This document shows, piece after piece, positions 29,146-40,754 of a stretch of 64,000 bases of DNA. The stretch comes from Ahaetulla prasina (taxonomy: Eukaryota > Chordata > Lepidosauria > Squamata > Colubridae), in the NCBI RefSeq assembly GCF_028640845.1, contig NC_080541.1:5733435-5797434 (forward strand), given 5' to 3'. The notes below the pieces were generated by a model that was not told the DNA's origin, did no database searches, and saw nothing but the letters and a program-made list of their open reading frames with translations. Position 1 is the first letter of the stretch. Every line of letters begins with the position of its first letter. Position numbers and translations under genes: made by a program.

Positions 29146-29640
29146 AAGCTAGGTGTGCAGAAGAAAGAAGGGCAGAGGCCAGAAAAGCGTCGAGGAAGAG
29201 TGTGCCAGCCAGAAACCTCTCGCTGGCCCTCTGCCAAACAATTCCGAGCACTAATTGCGAGCTACAAATTGCAAATGCATGCACTAACAAATTGTGTGCT
29301 GTAATTTCACAAATGACTAATTGTTATGATAAAGTGTGAATTAATGGGGAAAATAAGTTTGACAGCCCCGTATGAGATTAAGATATATGATGGCTGCAAG
29401 ATAGTAGCTTCCAATCAACAGTTCCCCTCGGTGGCTGTTGTGTTTCCTTGGAGGCACTCTGTGTTCGGGGATCCTGCCAGATGTCTGGTTAGGCAGCTAG
29501 CTGGTGCATCGCTTTCAGAGCTTTTATGTTGGTGGGTTTAAATGTTTCCTGATGGCGACACCATAAATCTCTCTCTTTTTCTCATCACTTTGTAATGTGC
29601 CTTAATGTATAAAAATAAGCAGGAGAGTCTGCCTCCGCCG
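29146..29640. other. No recognised feature
   Basis: Unassigned; a short frame (29326-29541) has no motif. Confidence 0.35.
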
Positions 29641-30205
<565 letters not shown>

Positions 30206-30345
30206 AGTTCCAGTTGATTTTTCTACATACCTGTTTGGTGGTTTTCTTGCAGACATTCCATTACCCAACTAGGGAACATCATCATCGCTATAATTTATCC
30301 AGAATGAGCAATAGCAGCTTCCTGGATGACATCACATGGAGATCA
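30206..30345. repeat. Unit repeated at 32073 (HP-C, hairpin-like)
   Basis: GTTTGGTGGTTTTCTTGCAGAC..CAACTAGGGAACATC..TAATTTATCC at 30233-30345 recurs almost exactly at 32073-32185. The minus strand of 30249-30287 has a decayed hairpin motif (ATGATGATG, stem TTCCC/GGGTAA, GGAATGTC). Confidence 0.7.
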
Positions 30346-31793
30346 GAAGTCAGTTTTGTGCAGTGTTTAAGGTGCTGGCTTAGAAATCAAGAGTCAGTGA
30401 GTTCTAGTCCCACATTAAGCATGAAAGCCCACTAGGTGACTTTGGACTAGTCACCAGGAGACAGTGAGTTCTAGTCCCACATTAAGCATGAAAGCCCACT
30501 AGGTGACTTTGGACTAGTCACCAGGAGACAGTGAGTTCTAGTCCCACCTTAGGCATGAAAGCCCACTAGGTGACTTTGGGCCAATGACCAGGTGACCATG
30601 AATTCTAGTCCCACCTTAGGCATGAAAGCCCACTAGGTGACTTTGGACTAGTCACCAGGAGACAGTGAGTTCTAGTCCCACCTTAGGCATGAAAGCCCAC
30701 TAGGTGACTTTGGACTAGTCACCAGGAGACAGTGAGTTCTAGTCCCACCTTTGGCATGAAAGTGGCTGGGTGACTTTGGGCCAATCACCAAGAGATGGTG
30801 AGTTCTAGTCCCACATTAAGCATGAAAGCCCACTAGGTGACTTTGGACTAGTCACCAGGAGACAGTGAGTTCTAGTCCCACATTAAGCATGAAAGCCCAC
30901 TAGGTGACTTTGGACTAGTCACCAGGAGACAGTGAGTTCTGGTCCCACCTTAGGCATGAAAGCCCACTAGGTGACTTTGGACTAGTCACCAGGAGACAGT
31001 GAGTTCTAGTCCCACCTTAGGCATGAAAGCCAGTGACTTGGGTGACTTTGGGCCAATGACCAGGTGACCATGAATTCTAGTCCCACCTTTGGCATGAAAG
31101 TGGCTGGGTGACTTTGGACCAATCACCAGGAGACAGTGAATTCTAGTCCCGCCTTAGACATGAAAGTTGGTTGGGTTACTTTGGGCCAATTACCAGGAGA
31201 CGGTGAGTTCTAGTCCCCCCATTAGGCATGAAAGCCTGCTGGGTAACTTTGGGCCAATCACCAGGAGACGATGAATTCTAGTCCCATCTTAAGCATGAAA
31301 GTTGGTTGGGTGACTTTGAGCCAATTACCAGGAGATGGTGAGTTCTAGTCCTGCCTTAGACATGAAAGTTGGTTGGGTGACTTTGGGCCAATCACCAGGA
31401 GACTGTGAATTCTAGTCCCGCCTTAGACATGAAAGTTGGTTCGGTGGCTTTGGGCCAATTAGCAGGAGACGGTGAGTTCTAGTCCCCTCTTAGGCATGAA
31501 AGCCTGCTGGGTAACTTTGGGCCAATCACCAGGAGACATGGAGTTCTATTCCCGCCTCAGACATGAAAGTTGGTGGGGTGACTTTGGGCCAATTACCAGG
31601 AGACGATGAATTCTAGTCCCATCTTAAGCATGAAAGTTGGTTGGGTGACTTTGAGTCAATTACCAGGAGATGGTGAGTTCTAGTCCTGCCTTAGACATGA
31701 AAGCCCACTAGGTGACTTTGGTCCAATAACCAGGAGATGGTGAGTTCTAGTCCCACCTTAGGCATGAAAGCCCACTAGGTGACTTTGGGCCAA

Positions 31794-31796
<3 letters not shown>
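30345..31796 (+). repeat. 67-bp minisatellite grown from SINE-4
   Basis: A tRNA-like start (AGTGTTTAAGGTGCTGGCTT) at 30362 is followed by about 21 tandem units of 67 bp beginning GTGAGTTCTAGTCCCAC (first two at 30397 and 30464), each with GCATGAAAG, GTGACTTTGG and CACCAGGAGAC. Each unit includes the SINE B-box-like GAGTTCTAGTCC. Divergence among later units is clearly higher than among the first ones. Confidence 0.92.
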
Positions 31797-31859
<63 letters not shown>

Positions 31860-31870
31860 CCTCCCTCCCT
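31797..31870 (+). repeat. CT dinucleotide run
   Basis: About 28 CT units then CCCT units, at the place where SINE-4 normally reads CAATCACTCTCTC, so the run grew from the SINE. Confidence 0.92.
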
Positions 31871-31890
31871 TCCTCTCCCTGTGTCTCCAT

Positions 31891-32715
31891 CCATCCATCT
31901 ATCTTATAGTTCCAGTTGATTTTTTCTACATACCTGTTTGGTGGTTGTTGTTGTTTTTGGCAGTTCCAGAAATTGAACAGTGAACGGCTGGATTGAGAAA
32001 ATTATGTAACAACTTTAACCTCTGAGGCCAATCCTGATTTGATGAGGGCATGGAGTACTTGGTTCTCTCTGAGTTTGGTGGTTTTCTTGCAGACATTCCA
32101 TTACCCAACTAGGGAACATCATCATCGCTATAATTTATCCAGAATGAGCAATAGCAGCTTCCTGGATGACATCACATGGAGATCAGAAGTCAGTTTTGTG
32201 CAGTGTTTAAGGTGCTGGCTTAGAAATCAAGAGTCAGTGAGTTCTGGTCCCACCTTAGGCATGAAAGCCCACTAGGTGACTTTGGACTAGTCACCAGGAG
32301 ACAGTAAGTTCTAGTCCCACCTTTGGCATGAAAGTGGCTGGGTGACTTTGGGCCAATCACCAAGAGATGGTGAGTTCTAGTCCCGCCTTAGACATGAAAG
32401 TTGGCTGGGTGACTTTGGGCCAATGACCAGGTGACCATGAATTCTAGTCCCACATTAAGCATGAAAGCCAGTGACTTGGGTGACTTTGGTCCAATAACCA
32501 GGAGATGGTGAGTTCTAGTCCCACCTTAAACATGAAAGCTGACACAATGAGTATAGGCCAGTGCCTACAGGCTTCCTTCTCAGCCCAATCTACCTCACAA
32601 GGTTGTTGTTCTGGGGAAAACAGGAGATGAAGGATTATTGGGCATGTTCACTGCCTTGAGTCACTTATAAAGTAATAAAGGCGGGATAAACATCTAATGA
32701 ATAAATAAAATGAAT
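31891..32715 (+). mobile_element. Second unit of a 1.7-1.85 kb duplication, with full SINE-4
   Basis: TATCTTATAGTTCCAGTTG at 31900 repeats 30198; the 32073-32240 block repeats 30233-30400. It then carries a complete SINE-4 (32195-32715): A-box-like region, about five 60-67 bp units, CAATCTACCTCACAAGGTTG, and a 3' end TAATAAAGGCGGGATAAAC with AATAAATAAA tail. Confidence 0.8.
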
Positions 32716-32938
32716 GATACTCCTCTGATCCAGTTCTCCTACTACCAAAGGACGGGCGAAGAGACAGGAAAGTTGTGATCACCTTGATGTTCTCGAAACT
32801 TTTGTTTTTATATTGTGTGATTTCCTTAAGGGACGAAGAAGATATAATGTTCCAGGTATTCCCAAAATAAAATTCCCAGAAGCCTCATCAGGATGGTCAA
32901 GAATCAAAGCAAAAATTGAATTCAGCAACAATTCAGAA
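32716..32938. other. No recognised feature
   Basis: Unassigned short interval; nothing nameable. Confidence 0.3.
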
Positions 32939-33285
32939 CGTAAAATAATAGAGTTGGCAGGGACTCCTAGTGGTCTCCTAGTCAAAACTCGCTGCTCGAG
33001 CAGGAGACCAGGGATCTCCAACCTTGGCAACTTTGAGAATTGTGGACTTCAACTCCCAGAATTCCTGAGCCAGCAAAACTGAGGGTTGCCCTCGGTTTGG
33101 ACCGGTTTGCAAGAACCGGGAGTAAAACCAGCGGTCTGTTCACTGACCCGGATGTCATCAGGAATCGTATGTGCGGCCCCATTGCGAACCAGTAGTAAAG
33201 ATCAGTAGAACTCACCCTTGGTCCACAAGTCTAAAAGTTGCCAAGGTTGGAGATTCCTGCCTTATACCATTTCAGATAAACTTCA
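32939..33285 (-). mobile_element. CR1 3' fragment with nested h1 and hAT-like inserts
   Basis: AATAGAGTTGGCAGGGACTCC..CTCGAGCAGGAGACC and, after the insert, TGCCTTATACCATTTCAGATAA are minus CR1. Between, GATCTCCAACCTTGGC (33012) and GCCAAGGTTGGAGATTCCTG (33239-33258) are h1 arms, separated by another element (33084-33226, ACCGGTTTGCAAGAACCGGG). Confidence 0.7.
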
Positions 33286-33776
33286 AATAAATATGAAAGT
33301 TTTTCATTCCTGATATATTGTGATTAGTTGAGATCTTCCACCTTGGCTTAGAAACGGCAAGCTCCAGATTGCTAAAAGCAAAAAAAAAATTATCTGTTAA
33401 TGCTGTGAATTCAAACTGAGCCTTCCATTTTATAGGATTATCTCATACTCTGTCACTCTATGAGGTAATTTGCCCCGGAGAAGCGAAACCACTTAGAATT
33501 CTGCACTGCATAAATTTGTTGTTAATTAATGTCAATTAATTAGCATTAATTTGTTGTTGTTAATGATTGTGTAACATTATAATGAATGTTCACGAAATCT
33601 TGGAACAGTTTTTGTCTGTATATATGTGCCTTTGGTTCATTTTGTTTCTTTTCCATTTTTTTTCCCACCACAATACAATTTTGTATAAAACAAATACAAC
33701 TATTTCATCCAAATTTTTGTTTTGTTTAAATAATCATAGGTTTGTGTCAAAACTGGAAGCTCTTTAGAAGTCATAG
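33286..33776. other. No recognised feature
   Basis: AT-rich unassigned sequence. Short frames show no motif. Confidence 0.35.
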
Positions 33777-33882
33777 AAGGAAGGAAGGAAGGAAGGAAGG
33801 AAGGAAGGAAGGAAGGAAGGAAGGAAGGAAGAAAGAAGGGAGAGAGAGAGAGAGAGAGAGAGAGAAAGAAAGAAAGAAAGAA

Positions 33883-33918
<36 letters not shown>

Positions 33919-34362
33919 TGTGGAAGGAGGGAAGGAAGGAAGGAGAGAGAGAGAGAAAGAAAGAAGGAAGGAAGGAGAGAGGGAGGGAAGGAAGGAAGGA
34001 GAGAGACAGAAGGAAGGAAAGAAGGAAGGAAAGAAGGAAGGAGGGAGGGATGAAGGGAGGAAGGGAGGGAGGGAGGGAGAAAGAGGGCAGAGAAAGAAAA
34101 AGAAAGAAGACAAAAGGAAGGAAAGAAGACTAGAAGAAAGAAAGTGTGGAAGGAGGAAAGAAAGGAAAGAGAGAGACGGAAAGAAGAATGGAAGGAAGGA
34201 AAGATAGTGAGAAGGAAGGTAGAAAGAAAGAAAAATAAAAATAAAAAGCGTGGAAGAAAGAAAGACAAAGAAAGAAAGATGAAGAAAGAAAGATTGCAGG
34301 AAAAAGAAAGACTATGGAAGGAAGGAAGGAAGGAAGGAAGGAAGGAAGGAAGGACCTTCCCT
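33777..34362 (+). repeat. GAAG/GAGA/GACA/GAAA compound microsatellite
   Basis: Starts with about 13 GAAG units, then GA, GAAA, GACA (33887-33918) and degenerate GAAGG/GAAAG to 34352. Almost pure purine except the GACA block. Open frames here are artefacts. Confidence 0.93.
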
Positions 34363-34811
34363 ATATGCAATTCCCAGGCTAGATTGTGTCAATTCTTTTA
34401 ACAGTTAAACAATAAAACCCCAAGCTGGAGTAAGATGACCTTCAATACAGGTTGCACCTTGTTTTACCTTAGGTTGCACTCAAGACATCCATCCATCCAT
34501 CCCTCAAGATTGCAATTCCGATCCCTTCTCCCTGGATTTTGGGAACACTAATGGTTCTCGGACATGTCTGGCATGAACAACTAGAGGGAAACATGACATC
34601 CCTGCTGCCTCCTCCAGCTCTCATCCTCATTCAACATATTACTTGCAGCCAAGAACTCTCCGCCCCTAAATACCAGGAAGGGACACAGCTTCAATAATGG
34701 TGAGAGGAAGCAACATTTTAAACCCCCTGTTAAGCCACAGTTTCAATTTGTGGTCCTTTTCCACTCTCGTCTTTCCATCCCTTTTTTGTTTCCTCTTCGA
34801 ATGAGTCTCAC
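34363..34811. other. No recognised feature
   Basis: Unassigned; contains a short CATC run (34486-34503). Confidence 0.35.
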
Positions 34812-35221
34812 CATTGGTGAAATCCAATTTTTTTTTTTACTACCGGTTCTGTGGGCGTGGCTTTGTGGGCGTGGCAGAGGAAGGATATTGCAAAATCTCC
34901 ATTCTCTCCCCACTCCCGGGAAAGGATGCTGCAAAATCCCCATTCCCTCCCCACTCCCGGGAAAGGATGCTGCAAAATCTCCATTCCCTCCCACTCCAGG
35001 GGAAGGGTGCTGCAAAATCCCCATTCCCTCCTCACTCCAGGGGAAGGATGCTGCAAAATCCCCATTCCCTCCTCACTCCTGGGGGAAGGATATTGCAAAA
35101 TCTCCATTCCCACCCAAATCTGGGGCCAGCCGGAGGCGGTATTTGTCGGTTCTTTGGACTGCTCAAAATTTCCGCTACCGGTTCTCTAGAACCTGTCAGA
35201 ACCTGCTGGATTTCACCCCTG
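34812..35221. mobile_element. h3-type hAT MITE with 42-bp minisatellite (about 5 units)
   Basis: CATTGGTGAAATCCAA left and GCTGGATTTCACCCCTG right; 8-bp flanks AGTCTCAC (34804-34811) and AGTCTCTC (35222-35229) differ at one base. Between TACCGGTTCTGTGGGCGTGGC and CTACCGGTTCTCTAGAACC lie tandem units GGAAAGGATGCTGCAAAATC plus CCCATTCCCTCCCCACTCC. Confidence 0.85.
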
Positions 35222-35225
35222 AGTC

Positions 35226-35436
35226 TCTCCTAAGAAGAAATTTCCTGGCAGCGAGAATGATTAATCAGCGGAACGACTTGCCTCCAGAAGTTGTGGATGC
35301 TCCAACACTGGAAAGTTTTTAAAGACAAGATTGGACAACCATTTGTTTGAAATGGCACAGGGTTTCCTGCCTAAGCAGGGGGTTGGACTAGAAGACCTCT
35401 GAGGTCCCTGCCAACTCTGTTATTCTACACTTGCCC
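35226..35436 (+). mobile_element. CR1-like 3' end
   Basis: AAGAAGAAATTTCCTGGCAGCG, CAGAAGTTGTGGATGCTCC and GGTTGGACTAGAAGACCTCTG..CAACTCTGTTATTCTA; last codons of ORF2 plus 3' UTR. It hosts the hAT element on its left. Confidence 0.88.
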
Positions 35437-35724
35437 TGTTGCGATGATGAGGAATCTCTCCGGAAAGTCATTTACTCTGGATTTGCTGCGTAAACCATTG
35501 CATTGCACTGCATTCTACAGTTAGTATTTGACTTACGACCACACTTTATGTTGCTAAGTGAGAAATTTGTTAAGTGAGTTTTGCCCTGTTTTATGACCTT
35601 TGGTGCCATGGTTGTTAAGTGAATCACTGTAGTTATGAAGTTAATAAGACGGTTATTGACTGCATCTGGCTTCCCCAGTGACTTCCAATGACTCTGGCTT
35701 CCCCATTGGCTTGTCAAAAGGTCG

Positions 35725-36296
35725 CTAAAAGGTCATGCTCTTGTTACCTCTCGCCTGGACTACTGCAATGCTCTCTACATGGGGCTCCCCTTGAAGAGCA
35801 CCCGGAGACTCCAGTTAGTCCAGAATGCAGCTGCGCGGGTGATAGAGGGAGCTGTTCGGAGCTCCCATATAACACCAATCCTGCGCAGACTGCACTGGCT
35901 GCCTGTGGTCTTCCGGATGCACTTCAAGGTGTTGGTTACCACTTTTAAAGCACTCCATGGCTTAGGACCGGGTTGCTTACGGGACCGCCTACTGCCACCA
36001 TTTGCCTCCCACCGACCCGTGCGCTCTCACAGAGAGGGACTCCTTAGGGTGCCGTCAGCCAAGCAATGTCAGCTGGCGGCCCCCAGGGGAAGGGCCTTCT
36101 CTGTGGGGGCTCCCACCCTGTGGAACGAACTTCCCCCTGGACTTCGACAACTTCCTGACCTTCGGACCTTTCGCCGCGAGCTTAAGACGTACCTATTTTT
36201 CCGCGCGGGACTGGCATAGAATTTTAGGGGGTTTTATGGGTTTTTAATTTTTAATTAGTTTTTTGGGATTTTAAATGCATTTTAAATTCGGGCCAA
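35725..36296 (+). mobile_element. L2-type LINE 3' end, open C-terminal frame
   Basis: A 147-codon open frame (35779-36219) preceded in frame by codons for [22 protein letters not shown] sequence. Motifs in order: [76 protein letters not shown]. It is the cleanest L2 C-terminus here, but with no RT core it is 5'-truncated. Confidence 0.9.
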
Positions 36297-36622
36297 TTTC
36301 TTTTTTTTATTGAAAGAGTTTTAAAAAACAAAAATAAATTCCCCCTTTTTTCCCCCTCCCTCCCAAAAAACCCTTCCCCTCCTCCCCGGCTTCCCGGTCA
36401 ATCACAAGGTATTGTTATACATAAACCAAACATAGAATAAAATTTTCCCTTCCAATCCAAATAACCACATCCAAAGCTTTTCATCTCCCAACCCCCTCCC
36501 CATTACATAAAATAACTTTCTAATTATTCAAAGGCAATCTGATATTTCTTAATCTGATATCTGTTTTGTAGATAATCAATCCATTTTTTCCATTCAATTA
36601 AATATCTTTCCTGCGTATTGTC

Positions 36623-36692
<70 letters not shown>
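36297..36692 (-). mobile_element. L1-like 3' end with ATT microsatellite
   Basis: T-start 3' end (36298-36330). On the minus strand the last ORF2 codons read IEWKKWIDYLQNRYQIKKYQIAFE, the usual L1 C-terminus form. ATT array at 36625-36692. Confidence 0.7.
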
Positions 36693-36693
<1 letters not shown>

Positions 36694-37262
36694 AGGTTAT
36701 CACGACATACTGCAACCGTCATACGTACATGCCCATTGCCTTATGACGGTTGGAGTATTCCGGGGCGACGTGATCATTTTTAGTGACCTTTTGACAAGCC
36801 AATGGAAAAGCCAGATTCATTGGAAGTCAATGGAGAAGCCATCATAAATCCATGCCCGTTGCCCAAATAGATTCGGGATATTACGCAATATGGGAGAAGT
36901 GGTACGATTGGATTGAGAACAGAAAAATGAAAAAGAAACAGACAAAAAAAAAGAGACAGAGAATCAAAATGGGTAGTAAAAATGTACAGGATGTATTCGA
37001 ATTGAAATGTTATTCCATGTTATGCTATGTGAATGGTCGCAGATCTGCTTCAAATGTAAATAAGATTTGCTTATTTGTGAAAACTCAATAAAAATAGAAT
37101 TAAAAAAATTAAAAGTACATGGCTGCTGGCAAGCATCTAAATTTTGATCACATGACCGTGGGGATGCTGCCACGGTCGTAAGTGTGAAAAACGGTCGTAA
37201 GTCATTTTATTGCAGTGCCGTCGTAACTTTGAATAGTCACTAGAAACTGTCGTAAACTGAGA

Positions 37263-37412
37263 ACTACCTCTATTGCATTGCAATTTTAATTTATTCTGGA
37301 TTTGCAGCGAAAACAATTGCATTGCATTGCGATTTTAATTTATTCTGACTTGGCTGTAAAAACAACAACAATAACAATTGCATTGCATTGCGATTTTTAA
37401 TTTCTTTATTTC
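37263..37412 (+). repeat. ATTGC-containing 55-bp tandem repeat, three units
   Basis: ATTGCATTGCRATTTTAATTTATTCTG occurs at 37272, 37317 and 37378. A related TTGCATTGCACTGC lies at 35497, left of MITE-Y, so the MITE-Y complex sits within or beside this repeat. Confidence 0.75.
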
Positions 37413-37935
37413 AGGGCTCTGGGAATCCCGCTTCATCACCTACAATCCCTTTAGGAATGGCACAGTTAGAGGGCATTGATTCACGACAATGCCCAGTGCT
37501 TCTGTATTTGATCTCCCGACTTCAGATAAAAACGGAGAACAAACAGCTGCGTTCCTCCCTTTGGGCCGCCGGAATAAAGAGACAGCTTGAATAAAATTTG
37601 TCGTGTGAGCAGGCAAAACGGAAAACGTTTTATGATGTCAAATGCTTAAACTGCCCTCCTGGGGGGGGGTTTTCATCTATACCACTGCGGCCGATGAGCG
37701 AGGCTATTGCAAAATCCCAATTCTGTTGTGCTCAGGCAATGTTATGTCCCAATGCTATAATCTCCTGTTCGTCAGAACATGTTTAACAAAGGATGAGCAA
37801 AATACACCAATTTTATGACTAGCGGCGGGGTGAATTCAAACCGAAGAGTCAAGCTGTCTATTCCAGAGGTGGAGCTCAATCAGTGCTGCCTATCATCCAT
37901 CTATTTGTCTTCTCCATTGCCTGGATATCAATCGA
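37413..37935. other. No recognised feature
   Basis: Unassigned; frames of about 60-70 codons without motifs. Confidence 0.35.
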
Positions 37936-37939
37936 TCAG

Positions 37940-39062
37940 AATAGAGCTGGAAGGGAGTTTGGAGAGCTTCTAGGCCAAACCCCCTGTTCAAGCAGGAGAT
38001 CCTAATCCAGTAGTGAAATTCAAACTTTTTTACTACCGGTTCGGTGGGCGTGGCTTGGTGGGCATGGCTTGGTGGGGTGTGGCAGGGGAAGGATGCTGCA
38101 AAATCTCCATTCCCACCCCACTCCAAGGGAAGGATACTGTAAAATCCCCATTCCCTCCTCACTCCCAGGGGAAGGATATTTCAAAATCTCCATTCCCTCC
38201 CCACTCTGGAGCCAGCCAGAGGTGCTATTTGCCAGTTCTCTGAACTACTCAAAATTTCCACTACCGGTTCTCCGAACTACTCAGAATTTTGGCTACCGGT
38301 TCTCCAGAACCTGTCACAACCTGCTGGATTTCACCCCTGCCCTAAACCATTTCAGACAAGTGACTGTCTGGTCTTTTCTTAAAAACCTCCAATGATGAAG
38401 CACCCACAACTTCTGGTGGCAAGCTGTTTCACTGGTTAATTGTCCTCACTGTTAGGAAGTTTCTCTTCAATTCCAGGTTGCTTCTCTCATTGATGAGTTT
38501 CCATCCATTGTTTCTTGTCCTGCCTTCTGGTGCTTTGGAAAATAAGTTGACTCCCTCTTCTTTGTGGCAGCCCCTCAAATACTGGAATACTGCTATCATG
38601 TTCCCCCTAGTCCTTCTTTTCTCTAGACTGGCCAGATCTAAGTCTTGCAGCGGTTCTTCATACGTTTCAGTCTCCAGGCCTTTCGTCATCTTAGTTGCTC
38701 GTCTCTGCACTTTTTCCAAAGTCTCGACATCTTTTTTGTAATGTGGGGACCAAAACTGGACACAGGATTCCAGGTGCGGCCTTACTAAGGCTTTATAAAG
38801 CGGTACGAATACTTCACGTGATTTTGATTCTATTCCTCTGTTCATACAACCAAGGATTGTATTAGCCTTTTTGGCTGCTGCTGCACACGGCTGGCTCATG
38901 TTTAAGGGATCATCCACCAAGACTCCAAGGTCCCTCTCACAGTTACTGGTTTTGAGCCAGGTTTTGTCTAATCTGTACTTATATCTTTGATTTTTTTCCT
39001 GCCTAAGCTTAAAGCCTTGCTTTTCTCCACTTTAAATTTCATTTTGTTGGATATGGCCTATT
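37940..39062 (-). mobile_element. CR1-like LINE, longest RT-distal copy
   Basis: Minus strand. A 163-codon frame (38920-38429) reads [83 protein letters not shown] then stop. This is the region following the RT palm through the thumb. Upstream (to 39062) codes for the KCKALRLRQE-like segment with breaks. Downstream (38428-37940) is the C-terminus and 3' UTR, with an h3 MITE at 38008-38339. Confidence 0.9.
38008..38339. mobile_element. h3-type hAT MITE with three 42-bp units
   Basis: CAGTAGTGAAATTCAA left, CTGGATTTCACCCCTG right. Flanks TCCTAATC (38000-38007) and CCCTAAAC (38340-38347) match 6 of 8. Contains GGGAAGGATGCTGCAAAATC-type units. Nested in CR1. Confidence 0.82.
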
Positions 39063-39161
39063 GTTCAAGTCAGAATATATCCATGTAAGTATTTGTAGGT
39101 TATATTTATCCATATAAATCTTTCCATTCTCCACCATTCATTCAGTCAAGGATTCTCTCAA

Positions 39162-39430
39162 GGGTCCTTGAGTGGCTCAGACTGGTAAGACAGTCTGTTA
39201 TTAACAGCAGCTGCTTGCAATTACTGCAGGTTCTAGTCCCACCAGGCCCAAGGTTGACTCAGCCTTCCATCCTTTATAAGGTAGGTAAAATGAGGACCCA
39301 GATTGTTGGGGGGCAATAAGTTGACTTTGTATATAATATACAAACGGATGAAGACTATTGCTTGACATAGTGTAAGCCGCCCTGAGTCTTTGGAGAAGGG
39401 CGGGATATAAATGCAAATAAAAAAAAAAGT
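39162..39430 (+). mobile_element. SINE-2, complete plus-strand copy
   Basis: GGGTCCTTGAGTGGCTCAGAC (A box), GCAGGTTCTAGTCCCACC (B box), AAGGTTGACTCAGCCTTCC, TTGTATATAATATACAAACGG and 3' end GTAAGCCGCCCTGAGTC..GGGCGGGATATAAATGC with A-rich tail. The best reference for the family in this window. Confidence 0.88.
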
Positions 39431-39432
39431 CA

Positions 39433-39535
39433 GAACCGAAGAAGCTTCTTGGATGAGAAGGAAAATGCCTTCAAGGGGAAAAAAATAAATAAAAGTAAGT
39501 CTAGTTGCTATTTGAAAAAAAGCACCTTTGGAATA
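39433..39535 (+). repeat. HP-A fragment
   Basis: AACCGAAGAAGCTTCTTGGATGAGAAGG..CCTTCAAGG and CTAGTTGCTATTTGAAAAAAAGCACCTTTGG; the hairpin stem is kept but flanking core bases are changed. Confidence 0.7.
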
Positions 39536-39617
39536 ATTGCCTGGATAGTTTTACCTCTTGTAAACTGAGACAACAGTGCAGATGTGAGCTGTTGTTGCCA
39601 TTCACATGCAAAGTTGA

Positions 39618-40331
39618 CTTAGTTGATCTAAGTGCCAAAGCCCACTGCAACTACATAGCAAAAAAAGCTCTAAGAGTTGTAAACCTAATTTTGCGTAGCT
39701 TCTTTTCCAAAAACACCACACTACTAACCAGAGCAGATAAAACATTTGCTAGACCAATTCTAGAATACAGCTCACCTGTTTGGAACCCTCACCACATCTC
39801 TGACATCAATACAATTGAACGTGTCCAGAAATATTTTACAAGAAGAGTTCTCCATTCCTCTGAAAACAACAAAATACCTTATCCCACCAGACTTGAAATC
39901 CTAGGCTTAGAAAACTTGGAACTCCGTCGCCTTCGACAAGAGCTAAGTTTAACTCACAGAATCATCTATTGTAATGTCCTTCCTGTCAAAGACTACTTCA
40001 GCTTTAATTGCAATAATACAAGGGCAACCAATAGATTTAAACTTAATGTAAACCGCTTTAATCTAGATTGCAGAAAATATGACTTCTGCAACAGAATCAT
40101 CAGTGCTTGGAATACTTTACCTGACTCTGTGGTCTCTTCCCATAATCCTAAAAGCTTTAACCAAAAACTTTCTACTATTGACCTCACCCCATTCCTAAGA
40201 GGACCATAAGGGGCGTGCATAAGCGCACAAACGTGCCTACCGTTCCTGTCCTATTGTTTTTCTTTTCTTCTTCCTATATATGTTTATATGTGTATATACT
40301 ATATAATCTTTTGTATGATGTTGTGACAAAA

Positions 40332-40366
<35 letters not shown>

Positions 40367-40370
40367 ATTG
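39618..40370 (+). mobile_element. LINE-X 3' end with a long open C-terminal frame
   Basis: About 193 codons of element origin (from VDLSAKAHCNYIAKKALRVV to the stop at 40209) are open: FSKNTTLLTRADKTFARPILE, SPVWNPHHISDINTIERVQK, YFTRRVLHSSENNKIPYPTR, FKLNVNRFNLDCRKYDFCNR, AWNTLPDSVVSSHNPKSF. The 3' UTR GGGGCGTGCATAAGCGC..GTTGTGACAAAATAAATAAA and tail follow. It belongs to the CR1/L2 side of the Jockey superfamily; exact clade not resolved. Confidence 0.9.
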
Positions 40371-40754
40371 TACGTTAAATTTATCATAGCAATGCAGAGA
40401 GAGAGAGAGGGAGGGAGAGGGAGAGAAAGAGAGAGAGAGGGGAGTGTAAATCAAACTCTGGATTAATATGAACTGTTGCTGAACAATGCATGGCCTGTTG
40501 CCTTTGCAAATCTCACTGCAATTTTCAGGATCCCAGGAAGCTTTAAATGGGGCAGTTAATCAATCTGCCAGGCACAGCCACCTACTTTGGGGAATGAATT
40601 ATGCCTTCTTGCAGATTCGTAGGAAATAAACGGTAACAAGGTTTTGATCTGGCTAGCATTAATTTTACCCTTTTTTAAAAAAAAAATCAGCTTGCAGTTT
40701 TACACCCTGGTTATTTTTACAAACAACTCAAGGCAGCAAACATATCTAAAACAC
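40371..40754. other. GA-rich run, otherwise unassigned
   Basis: GAGA/GGGA purine run at 40396-40442. The remainder shows no feature. Confidence 0.5.

Larger units (their letters stand above)
35518..37260 (+). mobile_element. MITE-Y, split by L2 and L1 pieces
   Basis: Left part 35518-35724 (TATTTGACTTACGACC, AAGTGAGTTTTGCCC, CTGGCTTCCCC). Right part 36693-37260 (TGACCGTGGGGATGCTGCC, GTAAGTGTGAAAAACGGTC, AACTGAGAACTACC). A rearranged inverted piece lies at 36770-36845 and an L1-like 3' segment at 36850-37110 (AIWEKWYDWIENRKMKKKQ, TATGTGAATGG). Confidence 0.6.

Noticed and set aside
30397..31796. CRISPR-like direct repeats
   Set aside because: Units are 67-bp head-to-tail copies without distinct spacers, in a vertebrate genome, and derive from a SINE.
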